From: Flavobacterium tructae
GTDB taxonomy: Bacteria > Bacteroidota > Bacteroidia > Flavobacteriales > Flavobacteriaceae
Direction of reading: 5' to 3'
DNA: 64,000 bases
Assembly (NCBI RefSeq): GCF_002217475.1
Contig: NZ_MUHH01000025.1
Coordinates: 1-64,000, forward strand
The notes beneath the pieces were generated by a model. The model was not told where the DNA came from, searched no databases, and saw nothing but the letters and a program-made list of their open reading frames with translations. The position numbers and the translations under genes are program-made. Shown one piece after another: positions 53,085 to 62,460 of this stretch. Position 1 is the stretch's first letter; every line of letters starts with the position of its first letter.

Positions 53085-56000
53085 TCACAAATTTACTACA
53101 TCGATTTCTGATCCGATGTATACCAACGCTTTTTTTAACACTTTATACCCCAGATCCTCTATAGCTTCCTGATACTCCTGAATTTGCTTTGCATACTTCG
53201 AATTTATCACTCCTGTTTTATAATCTAACAAATAGGCTTCTTTATTTGAAGTCAGAACAATACGATCGGGTTTTAAAATCCGGCCTTCTTTCTGAACAAT
53301 TGTCTGTTCGTTCAAAATAGTTGCATTCCCATCGAAACAAATACTTAATTCCGGATGATTCACAATTTCCTGAAGTGTCTTTGAAACCATCTCGACCTGA
53401 TCATTTGTAATCAATCCGTTCTCAATTCCTTTTGTAATGGCCAGATCCACATCCGACCGATCCTTAACAAAAGCCAGAATTTCGTGAACTATATTACCAT
53501 AAGCGATTGCTTCCTGCTGATGCGTTCCCCACATTAAAGCCTCTCGTTGTGCAATCTTAATGTTTTTCGGATCTAAAACTTCCGAAACAACAGGAATTGT
53601 CTTTACCAAATCAACTGATTTTACAGAACTCGAAAGCCTAATCTTACTGCCAAACTCATACTCTGATCTTTCGGTATCATAAATCCCTTTATGCATTAAA
53701 TACCGAATAAAAAAAGAAGCCATATTATTAGGCAATTCACCATCTTTCCGTTCTTTCATTCCTTGCGATATCACATACAATTGCTCCTCAGCACGTGTCA
53801 AAGCCACATACAAAACATTTATATTATCCAGCAGTTCTTCTTGTTTCTTCAAATTAAAAACCGCTGAAGCACTCTCACCAAAACCTTCAACCGCGCTACT
53901 ATTATCGATCAAAGCTTTCGGAACGTCTAAATTAACATCTTCAGTGTCGAGCCATAATTTATCCTTTGGTTTTCGATTGTAGTCTTCTTCTGCAAATGGC
54001 ATAATAACGATCGGAAATTCTAATCCTTTTGATTTATGAATTGTCATAATACGAACCGCATTATTTCCTTCAGGAGACGGAATGCTAAATTTCTCTGCAT
54101 TTTTATCCCAATAACTTAAAAAATCAGCTATACCTGCCTGATTTCTCATGTCTCGTTCTAAAACGATATCTAAAAAGAACTGAACATATGCATTTCCTTC
54201 ATCAGGAAGAATAAATTTTGCAATTATAATTTCAACTGCCTCATACAAGGATTTTTTACGTACATCTTCAAAAGAAAGTGAAACATCAAAAGTTAAAAGC
54301 CATTTTTCAAAATCACCCTCCTTTTTTTGAGACATCCCTAAGGCAATAAAATCATGAATCGGCATCTTAACTTCTTTATTGGATCCCAAAAAATGAAGAA
54401 AATTGGCTTTCGACTCTAAATCAGCACTATTGTTTAAATATTTCAGCAAATAAACAATCAAACGCACCTCTGTTGCATTTTGAATCATCAGGGTCTCGGA
54501 TGATAAAAGCGGGATCTTTTGCTCCGTTAAATAGTTTGCAATAGCAATTCCCTGATCTCTTTTTCGGGTTAAGATTACAATGTCCTTGTATTCAAAACCT
54601 TCCCGAACAACTTTTTGAATAGTATTTAAAGTCGCTAAAACATACAGATCCGATTTCTCGACCACTTCTTCTTCGTCTGCATAATCCGACTTCTCGATTA
54701 CAGGAAGAAAAGAGATATTGACATACCCTCCCTTTTTTGAATTTATGTTCTGAAAACTATGATTTTCATACAGATCTTTGTAATCTTCATTGGTAAATTC
54801 GGCCGAAATTAATTTAAAAAAATCGTTATTGAATTCGATTACCTCACTATAACTGCGGTAATTTGTATCTAAATGCTTAACCTCTTTTTTGTGGTTAAAA
54901 AAAGTATTTTCTTCTTTTCCTAATTCTATAAACTGTTCTGCTTTTCCCCCTCTCCATCGGTAAATAGACTGTTTCGGATCTCCCACTATCATCAGCGTCC
55001 CTTTATTCCCAAAATCGTCTTCTCCGGAAAGCGAATTATGAATTAGTGGAATCAAATTCTGCCACTGCATCTCAGAGGTATCCTGAAATTCATCGATAAA
55101 AAAATGGCGGTACTTCTCTCCCAAACGCTCATAAATAAAAGGCGCGGGCTGATTCTGAATTTCACGGTGAATAATGGCGTTGAATTCAGAAATCGACAGT
55201 ACATTTTGCTCTGATTGAATTTTAGCCAATTCATTACTAACCGTATTCAACAGCGAAAGTGGCGTAATATTTTTCAAAAAGGCTTTATAGAAATCTCTTT
55301 TTTCGAAATTCTTATAGATTTTTACCAGAACCTGAAGCAGTTCAGGAATTATATTTTCTATTAACGCACGGTCTTTTGCCGTTTTATTAATAGCAATATC
55401 ATCGAATTCATGAAAAGTTTTATTTCGGGGATTAAATTTCCCATCGCGAATACTTTCTAAATGATTTGGAAAAGTTCCACGCGAAAATGACTTCAAATCG
55501 ATTCCGTTTTTTTCGATTAAAGCAAGTGCCTCAATCGCAAAATTTTCATTTTCAGACTCGAGTTCTTTGCACAAAGCGAGCATTTTTTTCTTGATCTCAA
55601 TAAACTCTTCGATAGATTTATCCTGAAAATGAGAGATTTCATTCCGATTATTTTCATTCAGAACCAGCCTACCCGTTTCTAAGATTTCCCTGGAAACATC
55701 CCAACTTTTATCGTCGTCGGTTTTTTCCATCGTGAAATCAACCAACAGCTTAGTCAATGTTTCGTCCTGACCGGCTTGTGCAATTATAGCGTCAACCGCC
55801 TCAACCAGTAAATTCTCTGTATCCAAAGTGACTTCAAAAGTCATTGGCAGATTAAGATCATGTGCAAAAGCACGAATTACTTTATGTGTAAATTTATCAA
55901 TGGTAGAAATATCAAAAGCAGCATAATTATGAATTAAGTGCTTGATAATATTTTGAGATTTTGTTTTAATTTTAATAACCGAAAGTCCGGTATCCCGAGA

Positions 56001-56243
56001 CAAATCCTCCATCAAATCGATTGCTTTTGCAGAAGGCTCTTCTTTTGCAAACTCAGACAAACTCCCAACAATACGGCTTTTCATTTCATGAACTGCTTTA
56101 TTGGTGAATGTAATTGCCAGAATGTTGCGATAAGCATCGTTCCTTGAAGAAGAAAGAATAATTTTAAGATACTCTTTTACCAAAGTATAGGTCTTTCCGG
56201 AGCCTGCAGACGCATCATAGATAGAGAAAGACGGACTTTGCAT
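53085..56243 (-). CDS. AddA-like UvrD-type helicase/nuclease
   Basis: The 1052-residue protein is a superfamily I helicase with a RecB-like nuclease end. The Walker A motif is ASAGSGKTYT (residues 11-20), the DEAD-like motif II is FFIDEFQDTSEMQW (near 390), motif III MIVGDPKQSIYRWRGG, and motif VI VLYVALTRAEEQLYV. The C-terminus has RIVLTSNKEAYLLDYKTG with the nuclease Asp and Lys. It pairs with the AddB-like protein at 47-50 kb to process double-strand breaks. The two genes are separated by ompA and kbl, unlike the usual addBA operon. Confidence 0.9.
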   Translation of the reverse strand: MQSPSFSIYDASAGSGKTYTLVKEYLKIILSSSRNDAYRNILAITFTNKAVHEMKSRIVGSLSEFAKEEPSAKAIDLMEDLSRDTGLSVIKIKTKSQNIIKHLIHNYAAFDISTIDKFTHKVIRAFAHDLNLPMTFEVTLDTENLLVEAVDAIIAQAGQDETLTKLLVDFTMEKTDDDKSWDVSREILETGRLVLNENNRNEISHFQDKSIEEFIEIKKKMLALCKELESENENFAIEALALIEKNGIDLKSFSRGTFPNHLESIRDGKFNPRNKTFHEFDDIAINKTAKDRALIENIIPELLQVLVKIYKNFEKRDFYKAFLKNITPLSLLNTVSNELAKIQSEQNVLSISEFNAIIHREIQNQPAPFIYERLGEKYRHFFIDEFQDTSEMQWQNLIPLIHNSLSGEDDFGNKGTLMIVGDPKQSIYRWRGGKAEQFIELGKEENTFFNHKKEVKHLDTNYRSYSEVIEFNNDFFKLISAEFTNEDYKDLYENHSFQNINSKKGGYVNISFLPVIEKSDYADEEEVVEKSDLYVLATLNTIQKVVREGFEYKDIVILTRKRDQGIAIANYLTEQKIPLLSSETLMIQNATEVRLIVYLLKYLNNSADLESKANFLHFLGSNKEVKMPIHDFIALGMSQKKEGDFEKWLLTFDVSLSFEDVRKKSLYEAVEIIIAKFILPDEGNAYVQFFLDIVLERDMRNQAGIADFLSYWDKNAEKFSIPSPEGNNAVRIMTIHKSKGLEFPIVIMPFAEEDYNRKPKDKLWLDTEDVNLDVPKALIDNSSAVEGFGESASAVFNLKKQEELLDNINVLYVALTRAEEQLYVISQGMKERKDGELPNNMASFFIRYLMHKGIYDTERSEYEFGSKIRLSSSVKSVDLVKTIPVVSEVLDPKNIKIAQREALMWGTHQQEAIAYGNIVHEILAFVKDRSDVDLAITKGIENGLITNDQVEMVSKTLQEIVNHPELSICFDGNATILNEQTIVQKEGRILKPDRIVLTSNKEAYLLDYKTGVINSKYAKQIQEYQEAIEDLGYKVLKKALVYIGSEIDVVNL

Positions 56244-56311
56244 AAGTTTGGTTTTTCGTAGGGTAAAAATAACACATTAATTTTAAACAGGCTCTAAATC
56301 CCAATAATGTA

Positions 56312-56371
56312 AAATTCCAAATTCCAATATCTGATGCATTTAACACATACAGCTATTGGAACTTGGAATTT
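56312..56371. repeat. Inverted repeat carrying the 18-bp dispersed unit, copy 2
   Basis: AAATTCCAAATTCCAATA (56312-56329) is mirrored by TATTGGAACTTGGAATTT (56354-56371) with one mismatch. The left arm is identical to 34385-34402. Confidence 0.65.
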
Positions 56372-56396
56372 GAATATTTTAAATTTTCTATAAAAA

Positions 56397-56996
56397 TTAT
56401 GCTGTTTTAGGAAATGCTCTTTTATTAAAAACCAGTAATATACCTACTCCTGTAGAAATTGCTACATCGGCAACATTAAAGATCGCATTAAAAAAAGAAA
56501 CCTCTTCACCCCCCCATAAAGGAAACCAGGCAGGCAAAGTACCTCTCCAGATCGGAAAATAAAACATGTCTACAACCAAACCATGAAACCAAGTTCCATA
56601 AGGTTCAGGCGAGAAAAGTGTCGCCAAATTACCATGACTGGCATCAAAAATAACTCCGTAGAACACTGAATCGATTATGTTTCCGGCTGCTCCGGCAAAA
56701 ATCAAAGCAATGGCAACAATTAAATAATTAGAATAACGCTTCTTAACCGAATCGGCTAACCAGTATCCAATTCCAAATACAGCAAAGATTCTGAAAACGG
56801 TCAAAATCAATTTACCATATTCTCCGGGAATTTTAGTTCCCCATGCCATTCCTTCATTTTCAATAAAATGAATTCTAAACCAGTCAAAAACTACCACTTC
56901 ATCCCCTAGAGCAAAGTTTGTTTTTACATAGATTTTTGAAAGCTGATCAACAATTAAAACTAAGAATATAAGCAAATACGCTTTTCGTAATGACAT
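56397..56996 (-). CDS. lspA: Lipoprotein signal peptidase
   Basis: The 199-residue inner-membrane protease cleaves the signal peptide of lipid-modified prolipoproteins. It has four membrane segments. Catalytic aspartates are Asp143 in HGLVVDMFYF and Asp177 in IFNVADVAIS; Asn106 and Asp109 in GNIIDSVFYG are also conserved. It carries a longer loop around residues 112-165 than Escherichia coli LspA, as is common in Bacteroidota. The several lipoproteins in this window (SusD pairs, Ig-like protein) depend on it. Confidence 0.95.
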   Translation of the reverse strand: MSLRKAYLLIFLVLIVDQLSKIYVKTNFALGDEVVVFDWFRIHFIENEGMAWGTKIPGEYGKLILTVFRIFAVFGIGYWLADSVKKRYSNYLIVAIALIFAGAAGNIIDSVFYGVIFDASHGNLATLFSPEPYGTWFHGLVVDMFYFPIWRGTLPAWFPLWGGEEVSFFNAIFNVADVAISTGVGILLVFNKRAFPKTA

Positions 56997-57033
56997 TTTA
57001 TTAAATTTTGATGCGCAAAAATAACAATTTAAT

Positions 57034-57060
57034 CAAAAAAAACGCTCCCAATGGAGCGTT
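57034..57060 (-). terminator. Terminator of the small basic protein gene
   Basis: AACGCTCC/GGAGCGTT (57041-57048 and 57053-57060) with a T-run on the minus strand. It lies 60 bases past the gene, which ends at 57120. Confidence 0.8.
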
Positions 57061-57119
57061 AATTGTTTTTGAGGACAAACGAGCAGGTATTACATCAATT
57101 CATCACCCATATGGAGAAT

Positions 57120-57335
57120 CTATTTTCTAACATTTGACTGCGCTGACTTTTTAGGAGGATCAGCGAAGAATTCTGAAATCGACTTAAAGAGCCCTTTCCC
57201 TTCTTTTCCTGCTGCTGCATTTTTAGCCTCAGCTTTTTTGACCTGCGTCTTAAACTGAATACGAATCTTTTCAAATTCTTTCATTCTGTGCTCCACATCA
57301 GAGCTTACCTCTTTAAATTTCAACACTTTAGCCAT
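57120..57335 (-). CDS. Small lysine-rich protein, unknown
   Basis: The product has 71 residues from the ATG at 57335 (MAKVLKFKEVSSDVEHRM). The frame is open 13 codons further up, but that part (NNFIYLTLKSC) is unlike the rest. The N-terminal half is probably one long helix with a coiled-coil pattern (EHRMKEFEKIRIQFKTQV), then an Ala/Gly-rich part and a short motif SISEFFADPPKK. It is basic and cytoplasmic. I do not recognise the family. It is likely an ordinary small conserved protein. Confidence 0.65.
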   Translation of the reverse strand: MAKVLKFKEVSSDVEHRMKEFEKIRIQFKTQVKKAEAKNAAAGKEGKGLFKSISEFFADPPKKSAQSNVRK

Positions 57336-57406
57336 TTTACAAGATTTTAATGTTAAATAAATAAAATTATTCATGATTTGGTATTACAATGATACATAAT
57401 TTAATT

Positions 57407-57414
57407 TATATTTG
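57407..57414 (+). promoter_or_regulatory. -7 element of the roadblock gene pair
   Basis: TATATTTG fits TAnnTTTG and lies about 100 bases before the ATG at 57515. A TTG lies 26 bases upstream, slightly too far for the consensus. Confidence 0.4.
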
Positions 57415-57514
57415 TTAATAAAAATTAACACTTGTTTAGATTAAAAGATCATATTTACCCTTTATACGGTATTAAAACGAAAAGAATTTAACAACTTTCT
57501 TAAATCCTACAAAT

Positions 57515-57871
57515 ATGAATGAAATCACAACTACTCTAAACGATTTTCTGCTTCATACCAAATCTTCCGCAGCATTAATTATCAATGGAAAAGGAAAACT
57601 AATCACATCACTTCACTTAGACTATGCAGACAGTATTGCCGCAATGAGCTCTGCCATAGTATCGATGAGCGACAAATTATTATTAGATCTTGAAAAAGGT
57701 TCCTTAAAACAACTCTTTTTAAAAACCGCCGAAGGAGTTATTATCGGAAACAAAATAAGCGGCACAAATTTCATTATTACATTTTCAAAAGACGGAAGCA
57801 ATCTGGGTTTATTATTACGATCGACCGAGGAAACTGCTGCTGAGTTAAGCAAAAATTCACTGTTAAAATAA
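57515..57871 (+). CDS. Roadblock/LC7-domain protein 1
   Basis: The 118-residue protein is one roadblock/longin-like domain. SSAALIINGKGKLITSLHL is the first strand pair, followed by an AAMSSAIVSMSDKLLLDL helix, then QLFLKTAEGVIIGNKISG and NFIITFSKDGSNLGLLL. Bacterial roadblock proteins often regulate Ras-like GTPases such as MglA. No GTPase gene is in the window. A second roadblock-like gene lies 32 bases downstream on the same strand. Confidence 0.7.
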   Translation: MNEITTTLNDFLLHTKSSAALIINGKGKLITSLHLDYADSIAAMSSAIVSMSDKLLLDLEKGSLKQLFLKTAEGVIIGNKISGTNFIITFSKDGSNLGLLLRSTEETAAELSKNSLLK

Positions 57872-57903
57872 CATATTTCTATTAACACCAAACCCCGAAA
57901 ACT

Positions 57904-58284
57904 ATGAGTAATGACTTTTTAAACGTTTTTTTGAATGAAATGAAAACTAACGTAAACGGCTTTATTGCAGTAGCTGTAACAGAAATCGAATCAGGATTAA
58001 GCTTTGGAAACCTGACAACAGACCCGGCATTTGATCCTGAACTTGCAGCAGCGTACAACCTGGAAGTGGTTAAAGCAAAATTAAGCGCAGTAAAAGCTTT
58101 AAATTTAAACCAGGAGATCGAAGACATTTTGATTACACTTTCGAATCAAATTCACATCATCGATATTTCTCCCAACAAAAAATTCATGATCTATCTTGCC
58201 GCTGACTCTACTAAAGCAAATTTAGGAATGACAAGAGCTGTTTTAAGAAAACACAAATTAGAACTGGAAAAAAATCTGGCTTAA
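57904..58284 (+). CDS. Roadblock-like protein 2
   Basis: The 126-residue protein appears to have the same roadblock/LC7 fold as its neighbour: NGFIAVAVTEIESGLSFGNL, a helix with AAYNLEVVKAKLSAVKAL, DILITLSNQIHIIDIS and MIYLAADSTKANLGMTRAVLRKH. Sequence identity to the first is low. They are co-transcribed and might form a heterodimer, as in other roadblock pairs. A good terminator follows. The function is unknown. Confidence 0.65.
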   Translation: MSNDFLNVFLNEMKTNVNGFIAVAVTEIESGLSFGNLTTDPAFDPELAAAYNLEVVKAKLSAVKALNLNQEIEDILITLSNQIHIIDISPNKKFMIYLAADSTKANLGMTRAVLRKHKLELEKNLA

Positions 58285-58301
58285 TTACAGGCCTTCTTTT
58301 T

Positions 58302-58343
58302 TAATTAGAACTGCCTTCCAAACTGGCAGTTCTAATTATTTTT
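58302..58343 (+). terminator. Terminator of the roadblock pair
   Basis: TAATTAGAACTGCC (58302-58315) pairs perfectly with GGCAGTTCTAATTA (58325-58338), then TTTTTA. Confidence 0.85.
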
Positions 58344-58488
58344 ACTTGTTTTAATCCCAAAAACTATCGCCTAAAAAATTCCTACAAAAAGCAAGCACTA
58401 TTTTTTCACTACATTTAGTCCTTTTGTAATTGAATTCTTTATTTAGTATTCCGTTACTCCTTAAACAAAACCATTTAAACATTAAACA

Positions 58489-58513
58489 AAAAAACGCCCC
58501 TGGTAAGGAGCGT
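58489..58513 (-). terminator. Terminator of the DksA-like gene
   Basis: On the minus strand ACGCTCC pairs with GGGGCGT, with one U-G pair, and a T-run follows (plus-strand A-run 58485-58494). Confidence 0.72.
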
Positions 58514-58541
58514 CTATTTTATGGAGTATTAAAATTGAAAA

Positions 58542-58922
58542 TTATCTCTGCAAGTTTTTAGCTTCGATACTCATTGTAGCATGAGGAACGATTTTAAGCC
58601 TTTCTTTGCTGATTAATTTACCTGTTACTTTACAAATACCATAGGTTTTATTTTCAACACGGAACAATGCGTTTTTTAGATCGCGTATAAACTTTTCCTG
58701 TCTGATCGCCAACTGTGAGTTTGCTTCTTTAGACATTGTTTCGCTTCCTTCTTCAAATGCTTTAAAAGTTGGAGAAGTATCATCTGTTCCGTTATTCAAA
58801 TCGTTCATATAAGCACTCTTTATTAAATCCAGATCAGCTTGTGCTTTTTGTATTTTGCTTTGAATTATTTCTTTGAACTCTGCTAAATCAGCATCAGAGT
58901 ATCTTGTAATTTCATCTATCAT
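58542..58922 (-). CDS. TraR/DksA-family protein lacking most zinc cysteines
   Basis: The 126-residue protein has the DksA plan: a helical coiled-coil region (residues about 12-90) and a C-terminal globular end. The zinc-finger region reads YGICKVTGKLISKERLKIVP and HATMSIEAK, so only one of four expected cysteines remains. This matches Bacteroidota members of the family. It may act on RNA polymerase through its secondary channel, though this is inferred from the family. It lies 6 bases downstream of ileS on the same strand. Confidence 0.88.
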   Translation of the reverse strand: MIDEITRYSDADLAEFKEIIQSKIQKAQADLDLIKSAYMNDLNNGTDDTSPTFKAFEEGSETMSKEANSQLAIRQEKFIRDLKNALFRVENKTYGICKVTGKLISKERLKIVPHATMSIEAKNLQR

Positions 58923-58928
58923 CTTATA

Positions 58929-61900
58929 TTATTTTGAAATTAATATCATTGTTTTAATGTCATCAAATTCAATTTCTGTGCCGTTTTCCAAAGCGTCAAC
59001 AAAAACCAAATCATCAGTCAATGTCTCAGACTTAATATAGTCTTCATTTTTTAGAATTGCCTCTTCTAAAAGGCCACTTCTTTTTATTTGAACTTTAATT
59101 TTATCGGTAACCTCAAATCCTGAATCTTTACGAATATTTTGAACTCTGTTTACCAATTCTCTCGCGATTCCTTCGTTTTTCAATTCTTCTGAAATTGTGA
59201 TATCAAGTGCAACCGTAATTCCATTTGAATTTGCAACCAGCCAGCCTTCAATATCCTGAGATGTTATTTCGACATCTTCTAAGGATAAAGTTACGGTATT
59301 TCCTGCAATTACAATATCCAATGCTCCCTGCTTGTCCAATTGATTGATTTGATCTGCCGAAAAAGACTGTATCTCTTTGGAAATCAACCCCATATCCTTG
59401 CCGAAACGTGGCCCAAGAGCTTTAAAATTAGGTTTAATCTGTTTCACCAAAATACCTGAATCGTCGTCTAAAAGCACAATTTCTTTAACGTTAACTTCTG
59501 CTTTTACAAGTTCAGAAATCGCTTCAATTTCGGCCCTCTGATTCTCGTCAAGTACCGGAATCATTACCTTTTGCAAAGGTTGACGTACTTTAATCATTTC
59601 CTTTTTACGGAGTGACAAAACCAAAGATGATATAGTTTGCGCCTTCTGCATTTTGCTTTCTAACGTTTTATTAACAAAGTTTTCGACAAATTTCGGGAAC
59701 TCTGCCAAGTGAACACTGGCAAATTGCTCTGTTTGCGTCGAACCTGTTAAATCGCGGTATAATTTATCCATGAAAAAAGGAGCGATCGGAGCACTTAACT
59801 TACTTATCGTTAATAAACAAGTGTAAAGCGTTTGATAGGCTGCAATTTTATCATGAGCGTATTCTCCTTTCCAGAAACGACGACGACACAAACGAACGTA
59901 CCAGTTACTTAAGTTTTCCTGAACGAAGTCAGAAATAGCCCTTGCTGCTTTCGTAGGCTCATAATCTTCATAACATTCGTCAACAAATTTTATCAAAGTA
60001 TGTAATTCCGACATGATCCACTGATCGATTTCCGGTCTTTCGTTTAACGGAATTTCAGCTTCTGCATATTTAAACCCATCAATATTGGCATATAACGAGA
60101 AGAATGAATATGTATTATACAGGGTTCCGAAGAACTTTCGGCGAACCTCAGCAATTCCTTCAATATCAAACTTTAAGTTATCCCATGGATTTGCGTTAGA
60201 GATCATGTACCAACGTGTGGCATCAGGACCGTACTCCTTAATTGTTTCAAAAGGATCTGTTGCATTTCCTAAACGTTTCGACATTTTTTGTCCGTTTTTA
60301 TCCAAAACTAAACCATTCGAAACGACATTTTTGTACGCAATTTTATCGAAAACCAAAGTCCCGATTGCATGCAGTGTATAAAACCATCCACGAGTCTGAT
60401 CAACACCCTCTGCGATGAAATTCGCAGGAAAATCTTTATTCTCATCGATTTTATCTTTATTCTCAAAAGGGTAATGCCATTGTGCATAAGGCATCGCTCC
60501 CGAATCAAACCAAACATCAATCAAATCGCTTTCACGTTTCATTGGCTGGCCTGAAGCTGAAACCAAAGTGATTCCGTCAACTACATTTTTATGCAGGTCA
60601 ACTAAATCATAATTTGATTCAGACATATTTCCGATTTCGAAACCTTTGAATGGGTTTTCTTTTTGAAAACCTGCTTCGATAGATTTTTCGATCGCATTAT
60701 ACAATTCTTCAACAGAACCAATAAGAACTTCTTCTTTCTTGTCTTCTGTTCTCCAAATTGGCAACGGAATCCCCCAATATCTAGAACGAGATAAGTTCCA
60801 GTCGTTAGCATTTTTCAGCCAGTTTCCAAAACGTCCTTCACCAGTAGACTTAGGCTTCCAATTGATAGTTTCGTTCAGGTCGAACATTCTATCTTTGACA
60901 TCGGTTACTTTAATAAACCATGAGTCTAGCGGATAATATAATAGCGGCTCATCAGTTCTCCAACTGTGTGGATAACTATGTACGTATTTTTCAACCTTAA
61001 AGGCTTTATTTTCTTCTTTTAATCGAATAGCAATTTCAACATCTACAGAACGCTCTGGCGCCTGACCTGCATCATAATATTCATTTTTCACATATTTTCC
61101 TGCCAAATCACCTACATGAGCAGTAAATTTCCCTTGTAAATCTACTAAAGGAACTGCTGTTCCATTTTCGTCTAAAACCAACATTGGCGGCACTTCCGGT
61201 TTTGCTTCTTTTGCTACTTTAGCATCATCAGCTCCAAAAGTAGGTGCCGTATGCACTACTCCTGTTCCATCTTCTGTGGTAACAAAATCTCCTGTGATTA
61301 CTCTGAACGCATTTTCAGGATTCTGATAAGGCAACACGTATGGCAATAATTGCTCATAACGAATTTCTGCTAAATCAGCTCCTTTTGCTTCCGCTACAAT
61401 TTTATACGGAAGCTGTTTGTCGCCGTTTTTCACTTTATCAAAATCAGCATCGTCTTCACTGGCAAAAAATCCTTTTCCGAATTGTTTTCCTACCAGGTTT
61501 TTTGCTAAAATCACATTGATTGGCTCAAAAGTATACTGATTGAACGTTTTTACTAAAACATAATCGATTTTTGGTCCAACTGTCAAAGCGGTATTCGATG
61601 GTAATGTCCATGGAGTAGTCGTCCAGGCCAGAATGTGAATATCTCCAAAACCTTTCAAAAATGCAGGTAATGTTTCCGGTAACGTTTTAAATTGTGCTAC
61701 GATTGTAGTATCCGTAACATCACGATACGCTCCGGGCTGATTTACTTCGTGAGAAGACAATCCTGTTCCTGCTTTAGGTGAGTAAGGCTGAATTGTGTAT
61801 CCTTTATACAACAAACCTTTGTCGTAGATTTGCTTCAAAAGCCACCAAACCGATTCCATATATTTTGGCTTATAGGTCACATACGGATCTTCCATATCTA

Positions 61901-62330
61901 CCCAATATCCCATTTTTTCGGTCAAATCATTCCATACATCGGTATAACGCATTACGGTTTTTTTACACGCTTCGTTATATTCTTCAATAGAAATAGTTTT
62001 ACCAATATCTTCTTTTGTAATTCCAAGTTCTTTTTCGGTACCTAATTCTACAGGCAATCCGTGAGTATCCCAACCGGCTTTTCTTTTTACCTGAAAACCT
62101 TTTTGAGTTTTGTAACGACAGAAAATATCTTTAATTGCGCGAGCCATCACGTGGTGAATTCCCGGCAATCCGTTTGCTGAAGGCGGACCTTCAAAAAACA
62201 CATAAGGCTCAGCACCTTCACGGGTACTTACACTCTTTTCAAATATATTTTCTTTCTTCCAAAAATCAAGTACTTCTGACGCTACTGTTGGCAAGTCAAG
62301 TCCTTTGTATTCAGTAAATTTTGTGCTCAT
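58929..62330 (-). CDS. ileS: Isoleucyl-tRNA synthetase
   Basis: The 1133-residue class I synthetase charges tRNA-Ile. The HIGH-like motif lies in GLPGIHHVMARAIKD (near residue 55), the editing domain spans about 200-420, and the KMSKS motif is KMSKRLGN (near 690). The anticodon-binding region follows, with NLSNWYVRLCRRRFW near 800. The length and the absence of a clear C-terminal zinc finger suggest the long, eukaryote-like type seen in many Bacteroidota. The small DksA-like gene directly downstream is probably co-transcribed. Confidence 0.96.
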   Translation of the reverse strand: MSTKFTEYKGLDLPTVASEVLDFWKKENIFEKSVSTREGAEPYVFFEGPPSANGLPGIHHVMARAIKDIFCRYKTQKGFQVKRKAGWDTHGLPVELGTEKELGITKEDIGKTISIEEYNEACKKTVMRYTDVWNDLTEKMGYWVDMEDPYVTYKPKYMESVWWLLKQIYDKGLLYKGYTIQPYSPKAGTGLSSHEVNQPGAYRDVTDTTIVAQFKTLPETLPAFLKGFGDIHILAWTTTPWTLPSNTALTVGPKIDYVLVKTFNQYTFEPINVILAKNLVGKQFGKGFFASEDDADFDKVKNGDKQLPYKIVAEAKGADLAEIRYEQLLPYVLPYQNPENAFRVITGDFVTTEDGTGVVHTAPTFGADDAKVAKEAKPEVPPMLVLDENGTAVPLVDLQGKFTAHVGDLAGKYVKNEYYDAGQAPERSVDVEIAIRLKEENKAFKVEKYVHSYPHSWRTDEPLLYYPLDSWFIKVTDVKDRMFDLNETINWKPKSTGEGRFGNWLKNANDWNLSRSRYWGIPLPIWRTEDKKEEVLIGSVEELYNAIEKSIEAGFQKENPFKGFEIGNMSESNYDLVDLHKNVVDGITLVSASGQPMKRESDLIDVWFDSGAMPYAQWHYPFENKDKIDENKDFPANFIAEGVDQTRGWFYTLHAIGTLVFDKIAYKNVVSNGLVLDKNGQKMSKRLGNATDPFETIKEYGPDATRWYMISNANPWDNLKFDIEGIAEVRRKFFGTLYNTYSFFSLYANIDGFKYAEAEIPLNERPEIDQWIMSELHTLIKFVDECYEDYEPTKAARAISDFVQENLSNWYVRLCRRRFWKGEYAHDKIAAYQTLYTCLLTISKLSAPIAPFFMDKLYRDLTGSTQTEQFASVHLAEFPKFVENFVNKTLESKMQKAQTISSLVLSLRKKEMIKVRQPLQKVMIPVLDENQRAEIEAISELVKAEVNVKEIVLLDDDSGILVKQIKPNFKALGPRFGKDMGLISKEIQSFSADQINQLDKQGALDIVIAGNTVTLSLEDVEITSQDIEGWLVANSNGITVALDITISEELKNEGIARELVNRVQNIRKDSGFEVTDKIKVQIKRSGLLEEAILKNEDYIKSETLTDDLVFVDALENGTEIEFDDIKTMILISK

Positions 62331-62460
62331 TTTATACTTTTCTTAAACGAGGTGCGAAAGTAAGGAATTTTGAGGAATATAGATAAAAGATGTTTAAAAA
62401 AAGCGTCCGGATAGAAAATTTCTAATAGATCTCGTAAAAAAGATTGCCGATTTTAAAAAA

